A DNA stretch of 34,727 nt from Lampropedia aestuarii (GCF_004803635.1 NZ_SSWX01000016.1:67171-101897); one strand, 5' to 3'. Shown: positions 1-9,406, counted from the first letter of the stretch. Numbers and translations are program-made. The notes: generated by a model from the letters alone, not told the origin.

Positions 1-110
1 GTGTGCATTGCGTAACTGCGCAGAGATAAAGAACTGGCTCTGAAAGGTTTTGGTGAGGACAGAAATGCACAATCCCCTACTAGGCATTAACCATTTACGG
101 ACTACAGGGG

Positions 111-138
111 CTTGAAAAGCATAGAATCGGACTTAATT
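111..138 (+). promoter_or_regulatory. Possible sigma-32-like promoter of ftsH
   Basis: GGGGCTTGAA ends at 116, giving a full CTTGAA -35 (111-116). After 14 bases comes ACTTAATT (131-138), a poor match to the CCCCATTT-type heat-shock -10. FtsH is a sigma-32 target in E. coli, and the same CTTGAA-N14 arrangement stands before grpE, dnaK and hslO here. TTGAAA (112-117) with TAATTG (134-139) could equally be read as a sigma-70 promoter. The first 190 bases otherwise hold no supported gene; all three plus frames close within 43 bases. Confidence 0.35.
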
Positions 139-239
139 GTGAAACACCAAATCCGCACAGTGCATTCATACGCATTTCATGACAGTTAAGTGTGAGGCAT
201 GTCGACCATTGTCGGTGTACTATTTCCAGGAGCATAGGC

Positions 240-2168
240 TTGAATAATCAATGGATCTCCAAAGTAGCGATGTGGTTAGTCCTCATCGTTGTTTTGTTTA
301 CGGTATTCAAACAGTTTGATACCAGTGGCGGCGGTAATGCGCAGCAAAAACCGTACTCTGACTTCATCAGCATGGTGCAAAACCACCAGATTCAACAAGC
401 TGAGATCCAGGAAACAGGGGCTGGCGGTGTTGAAATCGTGGCGACCACCACCGACGGCGCCAAAGTGCGCACAACAGGCACTTTCTTTGACCGTGGTCTG
501 ATTGACGACTTGATCAATTCGAATGTGAAGTTCAATATCAAAGAGCGTGAGCAGCGCTCTTTGCTCGGCTCGATCCTGATCAGTTGGGGTCCTATGCTGC
601 TGCTGATTGCCGTTTGGGTGTATTTCATGCGCCAAATGCAAGGTGGCGGCAAGGGCGGTGCATTCAGCTTTGGTAAAAGCAAGGCCCGCATGCTTGATGA
701 CAGCAACAACACCGTGACTTTTGCTGACGTGGCAGGCGCCGATGAGGCCAAAGAAGAAGTCAAGGAGGTGGTTGACTTCTTGAAAGATCCACAGAAATTC
801 CAACGCCTGGGTGGCCGTATTCCTCGTGGCTTGTTGCTGGTTGGCCCGCCTGGTACTGGTAAGACTTTGTTGGCCAAATCGATTGCTGGTGAAGCCAAAG
901 TGCCGTTTTTCAGCATTTCCGGCTCGGACTTCGTTGAGATGTTTGTCGGTGTTGGCGCTGCGCGTGTGCGTGACATGTTTGAAAACGCCAAGAAAAACGC
1001 GCCTTGCATCATCTTCATCGACGAGATCGATGCGGTTGGCCGCCAGCGTGGTGCTGGTTTGGGTGGTGGTAACGACGAGCGCGAGCAAACCCTCAACCAG
1101 ATGCTGGTTGAAATGGACGGTTTTGAAACAAATATGGGGGTGATCGTGGTTGCTGCGACCAACCGCCCTGATATTCTGGATGCTGCTTTGTTGCGTCCAG
1201 GCCGTTTTGACCGCCAAGTCTACGTGACCTTGCCTGATGTCAAAGGCCGCGAGCAAATTCTGACTGTGCACATGCGCAAGATTCCAGTGGGGCAGGACGT
1301 CAATCCCAACGTGATTGCGCGCGGTACACCGGGCATGTCTGGTGCTGATCTGGCCAACCTGTGTAACGAGGCGGCCTTGATGGCAGCACGCCGCAATGCC
1401 CGTGTGGTCGAAATGCAGGACTTTGAGCAGGCCAAAGACAAGATCTTCATGGGTCCAGAGCGTCGCTCTGCTGTGATGGATCCTGAAGAGCTGAAAAATA
1501 CCGCTTACCATGAAGCGGGCCATGCGTTGATTGGCCGCCTGATGCCTAAATCCGATCCAGTGCATAAAGTGACCATCGTGCCGCGCGGACGCGCACTCGG
1601 TGTGACTTTCACATTGCCAGAAAAAGACCGCTATGGCTACGACAAGGAATGGGCGCTGTCACGTATTTCGATGCTGTTTGGTGGTCGTATTGCTGAAGAA
1701 GTGTTCATGAACCAAATGACCACGGGCGCATCGGACGACTTCAACAAAGCCACGCAATTGGCGCGTGACATGGTGACCCGTTACGGCATGTCTGATGAGC
1801 TGGGCCCAATGGTCTACGCCGAAAATGAAGGCGAAGTGTTTTTGGGCCGCTCTGTGACCAAAACCACCAACGTCAGTGAGGCCACCATGCAAAAAGTGGA
1901 CATTGAAGTGCGCCGCATCATCGATGAACAGTACGCTTTGGCGCGCCGTTTGATCGAAGAAAACAAAGACAAAATGCATGCGATGGCCAAAGCCATGCTG
2001 GAGTGGGAGACCATTGATTCATCCCAGCTGGATGAAATCATGGCTGGCAAAGAGCCGACACCACCGAAAGACTGGGTGCCCAAGCATCCAGCAGCTGGTG
2101 GCGGTGGCAATGATTCCGGTGGTGATTCATCTTCTGTGCAAAGAGATCCCTCACCATCGGCAGCATAA
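240..2168 (+). CDS. ftsH: ATP-dependent zinc metalloprotease FtsH
   Basis: Membrane-anchored AAA+ protease that degrades misfolded membrane proteins and selected cytosolic proteins. Starting from a TTG at 240 the product is 642 residues and begins [12 protein letters not shown], as usual for burkholderial FtsH; AGGAG (228-232) lies 7 bases upstream. An in-frame start at 192 would add 16 residues with no family resemblance. Visible parts: membrane segment around residues 9-25, periplasmic region, second membrane segment around 103-128, Walker A GPPGTGKT about 202-209, Walker B IIFIDEID, arginine-finger region RPGRFDR, and the zinc site HEAGH at 424-428. The C-terminal tail is Gly/Ser-rich. Full length for the family. 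It is followed by a terminator and then folP, a conserved order in Burkholderiales. Confidence 0.97.
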   Translation: MNNQWISKVAMWLVLIVVLFTVFKQFDTSGGGNAQQKPYSDFISMVQNHQIQQAEIQETGAGGVEIVATTTDGAKVRTTGTFFDRGLIDDLINSNVKFNIKEREQRSLLGSILISWGPMLLLIAVWVYFMRQMQGGGKGGAFSFGKSKARMLDDSNNTVTFADVAGADEAKEEVKEVVDFLKDPQKFQRLGGRIPRGLLLVGPPGTGKTLLAKSIAGEAKVPFFSISGSDFVEMFVGVGAARVRDMFENAKKNAPCIIFIDEIDAVGRQRGAGLGGGNDEREQTLNQMLVEMDGFETNMGVIVVAATNRPDILDAALLRPGRFDRQVYVTLPDVKGREQILTVHMRKIPVGQDVNPNVIARGTPGMSGADLANLCNEAALMAARRNARVVEMQDFEQAKDKIFMGPERRSAVMDPEELKNTAYHEAGHALIGRLMPKSDPVHKVTIVPRGRALGVTFTLPEKDRYGYDKEWALSRISMLFGGRIAEEVFMNQMTTGASDDFNKATQLARDMVTRYGMSDELGPMVYAENEGEVFLGRSVTKTTNVSEATMQKVDIEVRRIIDEQYALARRLIEENKDKMHAMAKAMLEWETIDSSQLDEIMAGKEPTPPKDWVPKHPAAGGGGNDSGGDSSSVQRDPSPSAA

Positions 2169-2208
2169 TCGGCTTCTAGCAAGCTTTTGGCCGTAAGGCG
2201 AGTTGAAC

Positions 2209-2232
2209 AACGGGGCTTTGGCCCCGTTTTCT
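2209..2232 (+). terminator. Rho-independent terminator after ftsH
   Basis: AACGGGGC and GCCCCGTT form an 8-bp stem around a TTTG loop, followed by a short T-rich tail (TTTTCT). It sits 40 bases after the ftsH stop and would separate ftsH from folP. Confidence 0.8.
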
Positions 2233-2324
2233 ATTGGCGGCTATTGGTGCTTCAGCACTGCACTCGACTGCAGCCCGTCGCACAGGCAGCTAAGCATCGC
2301 TGCGTTTTATAGGAAAGCAAAGTC

Positions 2325-3179
2325 ATGGATTCACAACCAGAAGTTGTTTGGCGTACCAGCCGTTTTAGCCTGAACGTATCGCGTCCATTAATCATGGGCA
2401 TTGTCAATGTCACGCCAGATTCCTTCTCCGATGGGGGGCGTTACAGCGACGTGCGCAGCGCCGTAGCCCATGCAGAGTCACTGCTCAAGCAAGGCGCTGA
2501 TATTTTGGATCTGGGCGCGGAGTCCACACGTCCAGGCAGCCCAGCCGTGCCAGTGGAGCAAGAGTTGGCGCGCATACTGCCGGTGCTGCAGGAGTTGGTG
2601 CGACTGCAGGTGCCCATCTCGATTGACACCTACAAGGCCGAAGTGATGCGGGCCTCGCTGGACCTGGGGGCTGATATCATCAACGACATTTGGGCCTTGC
2701 GCCAACCCGGTGCGCTGCAAGCGGTCAGCGCCCATCCCGATTGTGGTGTGTGTTTGATGCACATGCACAAAACCCCCCAGGATATGCAAGTAGAGCCGAT
2801 GCAAGGCGATGTACTGCAAGAAGTTTGGGTGTTTTTGCAGCAACAGGCGAAACAATTGGAGAGTGCAGGTGTTGCAGCTGATCGCATTGTGCTCGATCCG
2901 GGGATCGGCTTTGGCAAGACGGTAGAGCAAAATTTCTTGTTACTGGCCAAGCAGGCGCAGCTGCTCACATTGGGTTATCCTGTGTTGGCTGGCTGGTCGC
3001 GCAAATCATCGATTGGCGCTGTGACCGGCCTGGAGGTCGAGCACCGTGCCACGGCCAGTGTGGTTGCTGCGGTATTGGCCGTTGAGCATGGCGCACGCAT
3101 TGTGCGCGTGCACGATGTGCGTGCGACCGCTGAGGGATTGAAAGTGTGGGGGGCGATGCAGGCGGCGAATGCGCAGTGA
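2325..3179 (+). CDS. folP: Dihydropteroate synthase FolP
   Basis: Condenses 6-hydroxymethyl-7,8-dihydropterin diphosphate with p-aminobenzoate in folate synthesis; cytoplasmic TIM-barrel enzyme and the sulfonamide target. The 284-residue product carries the two pterin-binding signatures: IMGIVNVTPDSFSDGG near residues 23-38 and LDLGAESTRPGS near 61-72. Later it has a DPGIGFGKT segment, GWSRKS and a terminal RVHDV, all typical. The ATG at 2325 is preceded by AGGAAAG. The leader (2169-2324) contains the ftsH terminator. It lies 65 bases upstream of glmM, the usual neighbour. Confidence 0.96.
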   Translation: MDSQPEVVWRTSRFSLNVSRPLIMGIVNVTPDSFSDGGRYSDVRSAVAHAESLLKQGADILDLGAESTRPGSPAVPVEQELARILPVLQELVRLQVPISIDTYKAEVMRASLDLGADIINDIWALRQPGALQAVSAHPDCGVCLMHMHKTPQDMQVEPMQGDVLQEVWVFLQQQAKQLESAGVAADRIVLDPGIGFGKTVEQNFLLLAKQAQLLTLGYPVLAGWSRKSSIGAVTGLEVEHRATASVVAAVLAVEHGARIVRVHDVRATAEGLKVWGAMQAANAQ

Positions 3180-3210
3180 TGCCTGTGTCGTGATATCTTG
3201 AGCCTGACAA

Positions 3211-3228
3211 CAAAAACTGCGGTTTTTG
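3211..3228 (+). other. Short stem-loop between folP and glmM
   Basis: CAAAAAC and GTTTTTG pair perfectly around TGCG. The right arm is T-rich but the hairpin is small, so it may be a weak attenuator or have no function. It ends 16 bases before the glmM start, where no clear ribosome-binding site is visible. Confidence 0.35.
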
Positions 3229-3244
3229 ATTACAAATACAACCT

Positions 3245-4576
3245 ATGAGTAAACATTATTTTGGCACTGATGGAATCCGTGGCACGGTAGGCCAGGAGCC
3301 AATAACCCCCGATTTCATCTTGCAGCTGGGCCATGCCGTAGGCCGTTTGCTCAAACAATCGATTGCCAATCCCACGGTGTTGATTGGCAAAGACACCCGT
3401 ATTTCCGGCTATATGCTTGAGAGCGCGCTGGAATCTGGTTTGAACTCGGCTGGGGTTGATGTGGTGCTTTTGGGGCCGATTCCAACCCCTGCGGTCGCCT
3501 ACCTCACGCGTGCTGTGCGAGCCGACTTGGGCGTGGTGATCAGTGCCAGCCACAATCCATTTGAGGACAATGGCATTAAATTTTTCAGCGCGCAGGGCAC
3601 CAAGTTGCCCGATGACTGGGAATCTCTGCTTGAGCGCGGCATTGGTCAGGCACCGCAATGGGCGCCAGCTGCGGCATTGGGTAAATCTCGCCGAATGGGA
3701 GATGCGGCAGGGCGTTATATTGAATTTTGTAAAAGCACGTTCGACCATGACCTGAATTTGAAAGGTCTGAAATTGGTGGTCGATGCCGCGCATGGCGCCG
3801 CCTACCAAGTCGCGCCCCAAGTCTTTCATGAACTGGGAGCAGAGGTCATCCCGATTGGCATTGAACCTGATGGCTTCAATATCAACAAAGAGGTTGGCGC
3901 CACTGCGCCACAAGCCTTGATTGCCAAAGTCAAAGAGGTGGGTGCCGATTACGGCATCGCACTTGACGGTGATGCTGACCGCTTGCAAATGGTTGACGCC
4001 AGTGGCCGCCTGTTCAATGGCGATGAGCTGCTGTATGTGATGGCTTGTGATCGTTTGGAGGCTGGCGAGGCTGTGCCCGGCGTTGTTGGCACCTTGATGA
4101 CCAATATGGCCATTGAAGAAGCACTCAAAGCCAAAGGCATTGCACTGCTGCGCGCCAACGTGGGCGACCGTTATGTGCTTGAAGGGCTCAAGCAAAAAGG
4201 CTGGCTGCTGGGCGGCGAGAGCTCGGGCCACTTGCTGGCCTTGGACAAACACACCACAGGCGACGGCATCATCAGCGCACTGCAAGTGTTGCTGCGCGTG
4301 GTGCGCAGTGGCAAGCAAGTGGTCGACTCTTTGGCGGGGGCCGAGTTGTTTCCCCAAACATTGATCAACGTGCGCTTGACACAGCGCGATGCATGGCAGC
4401 ACAACCCGTCGTTCCAGGACTGTGTTCGCCAAGCTGAGCAAGCACTGCAAGGTGTCGGTCGGTTATTGGTGCGCCCCAGTGGCACTGAGCCGGTGCTGCG
4501 CCTGATGGTGGAGGCCAGGGATGCTGCTTTGTCCAAGGCCTGGGCACAAAACCTGGCAGATAGTCTGGTTGACTGA
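3245..4576 (+). CDS. glmM: Phosphoglucosamine mutase GlmM
   Basis: Interconverts glucosamine-6-phosphate and glucosamine-1-phosphate on the route to UDP-GlcNAc, peptidoglycan and LPS. The 443-residue protein begins with the FGTDGIRG segment. It has the active-site phosphoserine loop [12 protein letters not shown] with Ser at about residue 102, the Mg-binding DGDADR loop at 241-246, and the C-terminal phosphate-binding RPSGTEP. Length matches E. coli GlmM (445). The ATG at 3245 is the only good start, though the Shine-Dalgarno is poor, which suggests coupling to folP or a weak site. No frameshift or missing motif was seen. Confidence 0.97.
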   Translation: MSKHYFGTDGIRGTVGQEPITPDFILQLGHAVGRLLKQSIANPTVLIGKDTRISGYMLESALESGLNSAGVDVVLLGPIPTPAVAYLTRAVRADLGVVISASHNPFEDNGIKFFSAQGTKLPDDWESLLERGIGQAPQWAPAAALGKSRRMGDAAGRYIEFCKSTFDHDLNLKGLKLVVDAAHGAAYQVAPQVFHELGAEVIPIGIEPDGFNINKEVGATAPQALIAKVKEVGADYGIALDGDADRLQMVDASGRLFNGDELLYVMACDRLEAGEAVPGVVGTLMTNMAIEEALKAKGIALLRANVGDRYVLEGLKQKGWLLGGESSGHLLALDKHTTGDGIISALQVLLRVVRSGKQVVDSLAGAELFPQTLINVRLTQRDAWQHNPSFQDCVRQAEQALQGVGRLLVRPSGTEPVLRLMVEARDAALSKAWAQNLADSLVD

Positions 4577-4642
4577 GCGCTGGCGCACCGACCCTGCATA
4601 CGTTGCAGGCAAGGTAGGGCTTGAACTTTGGTTCTCCTCTGG

Positions 4643-4672
4643 GCTTGGCTGGGCCAACCGTTCTAGCCAAGC
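4643..4672 (+). other. Stem-loop after glmM, possible terminator
   Basis: GCTTGGCT (4643-4650) pairs with AGCCAAGC (4665-4672), a perfect 8-bp stem with a 14-base loop. There is no immediate T tract; TATTTTT follows about 15 bases later. A smaller hairpin CCTGCA/TGCAGG lies at 4593-4609. Together they are the only structure in the glmM-tex gap. Confidence 0.4.
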
Positions 4673-4707
4673 AAATGGATTAGGTATTTTTGATAGAGCA
4701 CGCATAC

Positions 4708-7104
4708 ATGGCAACGATTGACACGCAAACGCAGCAACGCATCAACGAACTGATCGCCCAGGAGTTGGGCGCAAGCACCAAGCAGGTGGCCACAGCCACG
4801 CAGTTACTGGATGAAGGTGCGACCGTGCCATTCATTGCACGCTACCGCAAAGAAGCGACCGGAGGCTTGGACGATGTGCAATTGCGCGCGCTGGACGAGC
4901 GCTTGGGATACCTGCGCGAGTTGGAGCAGCGTCGCCAAGCCATTCTTAAAAGCATTGACGAGCAAGGCAAGCTCAGCCCGGCTCTGGCAGCCAGCATTGC
5001 CACGGTGATGACCAAGCAAGAGCTTGAAGACTTGTACTTGCCCTACAAACCCAAGCGCCGAACCAAAGGCCAAATTGCCAAAGAGGCTGGTTTGGAGCCG
5101 CTGGCACAGTCTTTATTTGACAATCCCGAGCAAGTGCCAGCAGAGGCGGCCCAAGCCTTTGTCCATACACAGAAGGGCGAAGACGGAAGCGACTTCACGA
5201 CTGTGCAAGCGGTGCTTGATGGAGCACGCGATATTTTGGTGGAAGGCTGGGCAGAGAATGCGGCTTTGGTGCGACACATGCGCCAATGGTTATGGGATAC
5301 GGGCGTCTTGGTCAGCAGCTTGATCGACGGCAAAAATCCCAATGATCCGGAAATTGCCAAATTCAAAGACTACTTCGACTACCGGGAACCCATTGCCCGT
5401 GTGCCTTCGCACCGCGCATTGGCCGTTTTCCGTGGCCGCAGCTTGGATTTGCTGCAGGTGCGTTTGGCCCAGGAGGTCGAGCCTGAGGCCGGTGTGCCCA
5501 GTCTGGCCGAAGGCCGTTTGGCACTGCAGCTCCAATGGAGCCATGCTAAGCGACCCGCTGACGATTGGTTGCGCAAAGCCATTGCCTGGCTCTGGCGTGT
5601 GAAGCTGAGCCTGTCGCTGGAGCGGGATTTGTTTGGCAAGCTGCGCGAATCGGCAGAAGCGGTGGCGATCAAAGTCTTTGGCGATAATCTGCGTGATTTG
5701 TTGCTGGCTGCGCCTGCAGGTTCACACACGGTGATGGGGCTTGACCCAGGTATTCGCACTGGTGTCAAAGTGGCCTTGGTCGATGCAACAGGCAAGCTGC
5801 TTGAGACCGCAACCGTGTTTCCACACGAGCCACGCCGTGATTGGCAAGGTGCGCTGCATACATTGGCAGCCTTGTGTGCCAAGCACCGCGTGGCCTTGAT
5901 TGCGATTGGCAATGGCACGGCCAGTCGCGAAACCGACAAGCTAGCCGGTGAGCTGGTCAAGATGCTGGCCGACAAAACTGGCCACCACATGCAAAAAGTC
6001 GTCGTGAGCGAGGCCGGTGCCTCGGTCTATTCGGCCAGCGCATTTGCCAGCGAAGAAATGCCCGATGTCGATGTGAGCCTGCGCGGCGCAGCCAGCATCG
6101 CCAGGCGCTTGCAAGATCCACTGGCCGAATTGGTCAAAATTGACCCCAAATCCATTGGTGTGGGCCAGTACCAGCACGATGTGAATCAAACCGAATTGGC
6201 GCGCGCCCTGGATGCGGTGGTGGAGGATTGCGTGAACGGTGTTGGCGTGGATCTGAACACTGCGAGTGCGCCTTTGCTCTCTAGGGTATCTGGCCTGAGC
6301 AATACCGTCGCACGGGCCGTGGTGCGTTGGCGTGAGTCCAACGGCGCATTCCTCAATCGCCAGCAATTGCTCAAAGTGACCGGCTTGGGCCCTAAAGCTT
6401 TTGAGCAAAGTGCCGGCTTTTTGCGTATCCGCGGCGGTGATAACCCACTCGATACGACCGGTGTTCATCCGGAAACCTACCCCGTAGTCGAAGCAATTTT
6501 GCAGGCAGCAGGCAAGCCGATCGACCAGGTGATGGGCAATACCAGCTTCCTCAAGTCGCTGAAGCCAGAACAGTTTGCGCTCAATGGCGTTGGTGCAATT
6601 ACGGTGAAAGACATTGTCACGGAGCTGGAAAAGCCAGGCCGAGACCCACGGCCGGACTTTGTCGTGGCACGTTTTAACGATGGCGTTGAGGACATTGCCG
6701 ATCTGCGCGCCGATATGGTTCTGGAAGGCACTGTCAGCAACGTGGCCCAGTTTGGTGCTTTTGTCGATTTGGGTGTGCACCAGGATGGACTGATCCATGT
6801 GAGCCAACTGGCTAACCGTTTTGTCGAAGATGCACGTGAAGTGGTGAAAACCGGTCAGGTGGTCAAGGTCAAGGTCCTTGAAGTGGACTTGGCGCGCAAG
6901 CGTATCAGCCTGACGATGCGCCTTGATGCCGTCTCCGCGCCACGCCAAGAGCAGGGGGCGCAAGCAGGAGGGGCGCGCCGCTCCGACGCTTATGGGGGCG
7001 CTGGCCGCGACCTGCGTGGTAAAGACCGCCGCAATGCTGCATCCGTGCAAGCGCCTTCGGCCATGGAATCGGCATTTGCCAAACTCAAAGGCTTGAAGTC
7101 CTGA
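4708..7104 (+). CDS. tex: Tex family RNA-binding transcription accessory protein
   Basis: Tex is a conserved nucleic-acid-binding protein linked to transcription and stress tolerance; its exact role is still debated. From ATG 4708 the product has 798 residues. An upstream in-frame TTG at 4690 would add six residues without a better binding site. Visible in order: the N-terminal Tex helical region with [16 protein letters not shown]; a YqgF/RNase H-like fold with GLDPGIRTG around residues 344-352; helix-hairpin-helix repeats around 511-570; and a C-terminal S1 RNA-binding domain from about 670 ([18 protein letters not shown]). A basic Gly/Arg-rich stretch follows the S1 domain. Length is normal for the family. 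A hairpin terminator follows at 7204. Confidence 0.95.
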   Translation: MATIDTQTQQRINELIAQELGASTKQVATATQLLDEGATVPFIARYRKEATGGLDDVQLRALDERLGYLRELEQRRQAILKSIDEQGKLSPALAASIATVMTKQELEDLYLPYKPKRRTKGQIAKEAGLEPLAQSLFDNPEQVPAEAAQAFVHTQKGEDGSDFTTVQAVLDGARDILVEGWAENAALVRHMRQWLWDTGVLVSSLIDGKNPNDPEIAKFKDYFDYREPIARVPSHRALAVFRGRSLDLLQVRLAQEVEPEAGVPSLAEGRLALQLQWSHAKRPADDWLRKAIAWLWRVKLSLSLERDLFGKLRESAEAVAIKVFGDNLRDLLLAAPAGSHTVMGLDPGIRTGVKVALVDATGKLLETATVFPHEPRRDWQGALHTLAALCAKHRVALIAIGNGTASRETDKLAGELVKMLADKTGHHMQKVVVSEAGASVYSASAFASEEMPDVDVSLRGAASIARRLQDPLAELVKIDPKSIGVGQYQHDVNQTELARALDAVVEDCVNGVGVDLNTASAPLLSRVSGLSNTVARAVVRWRESNGAFLNRQQLLKVTGLGPKAFEQSAGFLRIRGGDNPLDTTGVHPETYPVVEAILQAAGKPIDQVMGNTSFLKSLKPEQFALNGVGAITVKDIVTELEKPGRDPRPDFVVARFNDGVEDIADLRADMVLEGTVSNVAQFGAFVDLGVHQDGLIHVSQLANRFVEDAREVVKTGQVVKVKVLEVDLARKRISLTMRLDAVSAPRQEQGAQAGGARRSDAYGGAGRDLRGKDRRNAASVQAPSAMESAFAKLKGLKS

Positions 7105-7203
7105 GTGGGTGCATGCTCGCACCACAGTGTTGGCAATCTGCACTACGCATTGAATGATTGAGAAACATTCTGTATCCTATTGATGTAACGGTAATTTTTA
7201 AAT

Positions 7204-7231
7204 GATTTCATTTTATGAAATCTGTTTTTTT
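7204..7231 (+). terminator. Rho-independent terminator after tex
   Basis: GATTTCA (7204-7210) pairs with TGAAATC (7216-7222) around TTTTA, followed by TGTTTTTTT. The stem is AT-rich but perfect, and the T tract is long. It lies in an AT-rich stretch 100 bases after the tex stop. Confidence 0.7.
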
Positions 7232-7245
7232 ACTAAAATACGGGT

Positions 7246-7273
7246 TTGAGTGTTTGATCTCTTTGTGTATTTA
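7246..7273 (+). promoter_or_regulatory. Possible promoter of the HDOD gene
   Basis: TTGAGT (7246-7251), 16 bases, then TATTTA (7268-7273). It lies just after the tex terminator and about 115 bases before the HDOD start. Weak consensus match. Confidence 0.3.
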
Positions 7274-7275
7274 TA

Positions 7276-7310
7276 GGCTGCTGTGACCATCTTCTGATGG
7301 CTGTGCAGCC
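7276..7310 (+). other. Nested stem-loop in the HDOD gene leader
   Basis: GGCTGC (7276-7281) pairs with GCAGCC (7305-7310), enclosing a second perfect hairpin CCATC-TTCT-GATGG (7287-7300). A compact palindrome GGCGC-A-GCGCC follows at 7315-7325. Coding potential was not seen here. It could be a structured 5' untranslated region; no known riboswitch was recognised. Confidence 0.4.
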
Positions 7311-7387
7311 GATTGGCGCAGCGCCGTTGTTGGCGATTGGCCGAGTTCGTTGCTACAAGATAAAGCAATACAAACAATGAGGCTGAT

Positions 7388-8173
7388 TTGATCCCGACTG
7401 AGTCGCCCCCCATGCTGCCGTTTTTTGCAGGAAGCTTGGCATTCTTGCATCAAGAGCTGTTGGCGCGGCGGCCTCGCATGGAGCGCATCAACCAGGGCTT
7501 TGCCAATGAGCCTGTGCTGAGCACCCGGCTTTTGTTCTTGGCCAACCAGCAATGGCCACAGTCGTGCTTGCATGTCAGCTCGGCACTGGCATTGCTTTCC
7601 CTTGACGATGTGCGGGAGGCACTCTCAGCTCGGCTGGGCTCGCCCTATGCCAATGGCGTGCACGCAGACAGCCATTATGTGGTGTGGCGCAGGTATTCGA
7701 TACAGGTGGCGCGGGTGGCCCGTTCGTTGGCCAGGGATTTGTATCTCAATGAGCAATTGGCCTACAGTGCAGGCTTGCTGCATGCCATTCACATGTTGAT
7801 GCCGCAGGTCGAAAGCGCCTCAGATATCCAGCCCAAACAGACACAACCGAGCGACTTGGCATTGTTGCGTGAGCAGGCATTTCCATTGTTTGGCTTGTTA
7901 CTCAATGCCCACTGTTTTAAGAAAAGTGCGGCATTGATGCGTCAGTGGCAGCTGCCTGATGGCTTGAGCGATGTTATCAAAGATTGCGAAAAGCCGTTTG
8001 ACGACGAGATTTTCAGACCGTTGGCAGCCGTGTTGCACCTGGCTATCTGGCGCGTCTGCATAGCCTCCTTGGGCGCTGCGAACAGCACCTTGGCTTACCC
8101 CGCAGAGATTGCACTGTCTCTGGGTATGGACATGGACATGGTTTTGCACCAAGAGCCGATTCGTTGGAAATAG
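7388..8173 (+). CDS. HDOD-domain-like protein, degenerate
   Basis: A 261-residue protein resembling HDOD output domains, a relative of HD phosphohydrolases used in signalling. Supporting segments: EPVLSTRLLFLANQ (around 41-54), like the HDOD helix with P-x-L-S-x-R-L-L-x-x-A-N; WRRYSIQVARVARSLA (100-115); and AGLLHAIHML (128-137), matching the family AGLLHDIG element with Asp replaced by Ala. The TTG at 7388 is favoured because GAGG lies 5 bases before it. ATG 7412 is the alternative and has poorer upstream sequence. The HD metal pair is absent, as is general for HDOD proteins, so catalysis is unlikely. No partner domain is present; it stands alone between tex and hslO. Function unknown. Confidence 0.7.
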   Translation: MIPTESPPMLPFFAGSLAFLHQELLARRPRMERINQGFANEPVLSTRLLFLANQQWPQSCLHVSSALALLSLDDVREALSARLGSPYANGVHADSHYVVWRRYSIQVARVARSLARDLYLNEQLAYSAGLLHAIHMLMPQVESASDIQPKQTQPSDLALLREQAFPLFGLLLNAHCFKKSAALMRQWQLPDGLSDVIKDCEKPFDDEIFRPLAAVLHLAIWRVCIASLGAANSTLAYPAEIALSLGMDMDMVLHQEPIRWK

Positions 8174-8213
8174 CAGCTGTTTTTTTGTTGCGGCTTGATT
8201 GGCAGAGAAACGC

Positions 8214-8230
8214 GCCGCTTTGAGAGCGGC
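8214..8230. other. Hairpin between convergent HDOD and hslO units
   Basis: GCCGCT and AGCGGC form a 6-bp stem with loop TTGAG. T tracts are poor on both strands, so termination is only a guess from its position between convergent genes. Confidence 0.35.
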
Positions 8231-8267
8231 TAAAACGACCAAGCAAACTAAACGTTTGCAGTTAGAA

Positions 8268-8405
8268 CTAGACGTAAAGACGCATGCAGGCCCCGTAGTA
8301 CGACAAGGTTTTGCAACGGCGCATCAACAGCTCTAAAGCCAGCAGGTCGTGAAGTCGTCCTACGGTGCTTGGTACGCACGCTGTTGAAAGCGTGCTTGCC
8401 AGCAT
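8268..8405 (-). CDS. Possible 45-residue small ORF overlapping the hslO stop
   Basis: On the minus strand the hslO stop TGA (8407-8405) and an ATG (8405-8403) share a base as TGATG, a classic coupling arrangement. The frame stays open for 45 codons to TAG at 8270-8268. The peptide starts MLASTLSTACVPSTVG and ends SYYGACMRLYV; it is rich in Leu, Arg and Cys, with no recognised motif. It has no ribosome-binding site of its own, so translation would rely on coupling to hslO. The same bases contain long inverted repeats (8293-8365 and 8376-8395), so this may be a structured 3' region and not a gene. I know no named homologue. Confidence 0.3.
   Translation of the reverse strand: MLASTLSTACVPSTVGRLHDLLALELLMRRCKTLSYYGACMRLYV
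8293..8395. repeat. Inverted repeats downstream of hslO
   Basis: CCGTAGTACGAC (8293-8304) and GTCGTCCTACGG (8354-8365) are complementary in 11 of 12 positions, with 49 bases between. A separate hairpin GCACGC/GCGTGC spans 8376-8395. Neither is followed by a T tract on the minus strand. They could be a multi-branched 3' structure of the hslO transcript or part of an interspersed repeat. Confidence 0.5.
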
Positions 8406-9406
8406 CAGTGCAGCTGGTGGCCATCCTGCAAGTTTTGGTTGGTAGCCGGGGCGGAGAAAATCTGCGCTACATCCACTGCATCAAAGTGGTATTGGGCACC
8501 ACAAAACTCACAGCCGACCTCAATCGGTTTATCGCCTTCGAGCATGTCGCTGACTTCCTCTTGACCCAAGCCGCGCAACATATTGCTGACGCGCTCACGG
8601 TCGCACTGGCAACCAAAGTGCGGCTCACGGCCCTGTGTATCGACGCGGCTGAGGGTTTCCTGCCAGAACAAGCGCCGCAAAATGGTGTCGCTGTCCAATT
8701 CCAGCAGCTCTTGCTCGGCCAGGCTATGGGCCAGTGTCGCAATGCGGTTGAAGTCCTCGTTATGGCCCAGTACATCCTGCTCTTCGGTATTGGCCTGCGC
8801 ACCCGCCAGATTGCCTTCGCCTTTGACAGGGATGCGTTGAATCAAGAGGCCGGCGGCGACTGTCTCATTGGCAGCCACAATCAGTACGGTGTCCAATTGC
8901 TCAGACAAACGCATGTACTGCTGCAAAATTTCTGACAGTGACGGCAGGGTGTTGCCGTCTTCGTCCATCAAGGACACAATGCCTTGGTAAGGCTGGTAGC
9001 TTGGGTGCTTTTCATCTGCATCCAGAGTGATTGCGCAACGGCCTTGGCCATGCACATTAAACATGTCCTTCAATGTTGCATCAGCTGCAATCTTGTCTTG
9101 CTGGCTAGGCGCAATCGTGGCAGTGGCCCGAAAACGCAAATCGGACTTGACTTCGGCAACGGCCAAGCGCACCGGGCCATCGCCTTGGATTTGCAGCACC
9201 AAGGCACCATCAAAATGGATGTTGGATTGCATCAGCAAGCCCGCTGCAGTCATTTCTCCCAAAACACGGCTCAGGCCGGCCGGGTAGGCGCCTGTTTCAG
9301 AGTTATTTGCGCGGCGTGTCAGCACTTCCTGCCAAGGGCTATCCACACGGACAATGGCGCCGCGCACTGGCAAGCCATCAAACAGGAATTTCTGGATTTC
9401 AGACAT
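8405..9406 (-). CDS. hslO: Redox-regulated chaperone Hsp33
   Basis: Holdase chaperone activated by oxidation and unfolding; it protects cytosolic proteins during oxidative heat stress. The product is 333 residues from the ATG at 9406 (MSEIQKFLFDG). A further in-frame start at 9451 would add 15 residues of non-family sequence. The redox switch is intact: CQC at 266-268 and CEFC at 299-302 supply the four zinc-binding cysteines, set in the usual C-terminal region. The N-terminal domain carries RGAIVRVD and the PAGLSRVLGE segment typical of Hsp33. Length is slightly above E. coli Hsp33 (292). A sigma-32-like promoter lies about 80 bases upstream, fitting heat-shock control. Confidence 0.95.
   Translation of the reverse strand: MSEIQKFLFDGLPVRGAIVRVDSPWQEVLTRRANNSETGAYPAGLSRVLGEMTAAGLLMQSNIHFDGALVLQIQGDGPVRLAVAEVKSDLRFRATATIAPSQQDKIAADATLKDMFNVHGQGRCAITLDADEKHPSYQPYQGIVSLMDEDGNTLPSLSEILQQYMRLSEQLDTVLIVAANETVAAGLLIQRIPVKGEGNLAGAQANTEEQDVLGHNEDFNRIATLAHSLAEQELLELDSDTILRRLFWQETLSRVDTQGREPHFGCQCDRERVSNMLRGLGQEEVSDMLEGDKPIEVGCEFCGAQYHFDAVDVAQIFSAPATNQNLQDGHQLH

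Noticed and set aside
1-43. C-terminal end of an upstream gene (for example rlmE)
   Set aside because: All frames stop within 43 bases and the readable residues do not resemble an RlmE C-terminus.
276-1565. 429-codon open frame opposite ftsH
   Set aside because: Antisense to a clear ftsH; His/Gln-rich composition without any family motif.
3230-4450. 406-codon open frame opposite glmM
   Set aside because: Antisense shadow of glmM; no protein family features.
5941-7143. 400-codon open frame opposite tex
   Set aside because: Antisense shadow of tex; composition is an artefact of codon bias.
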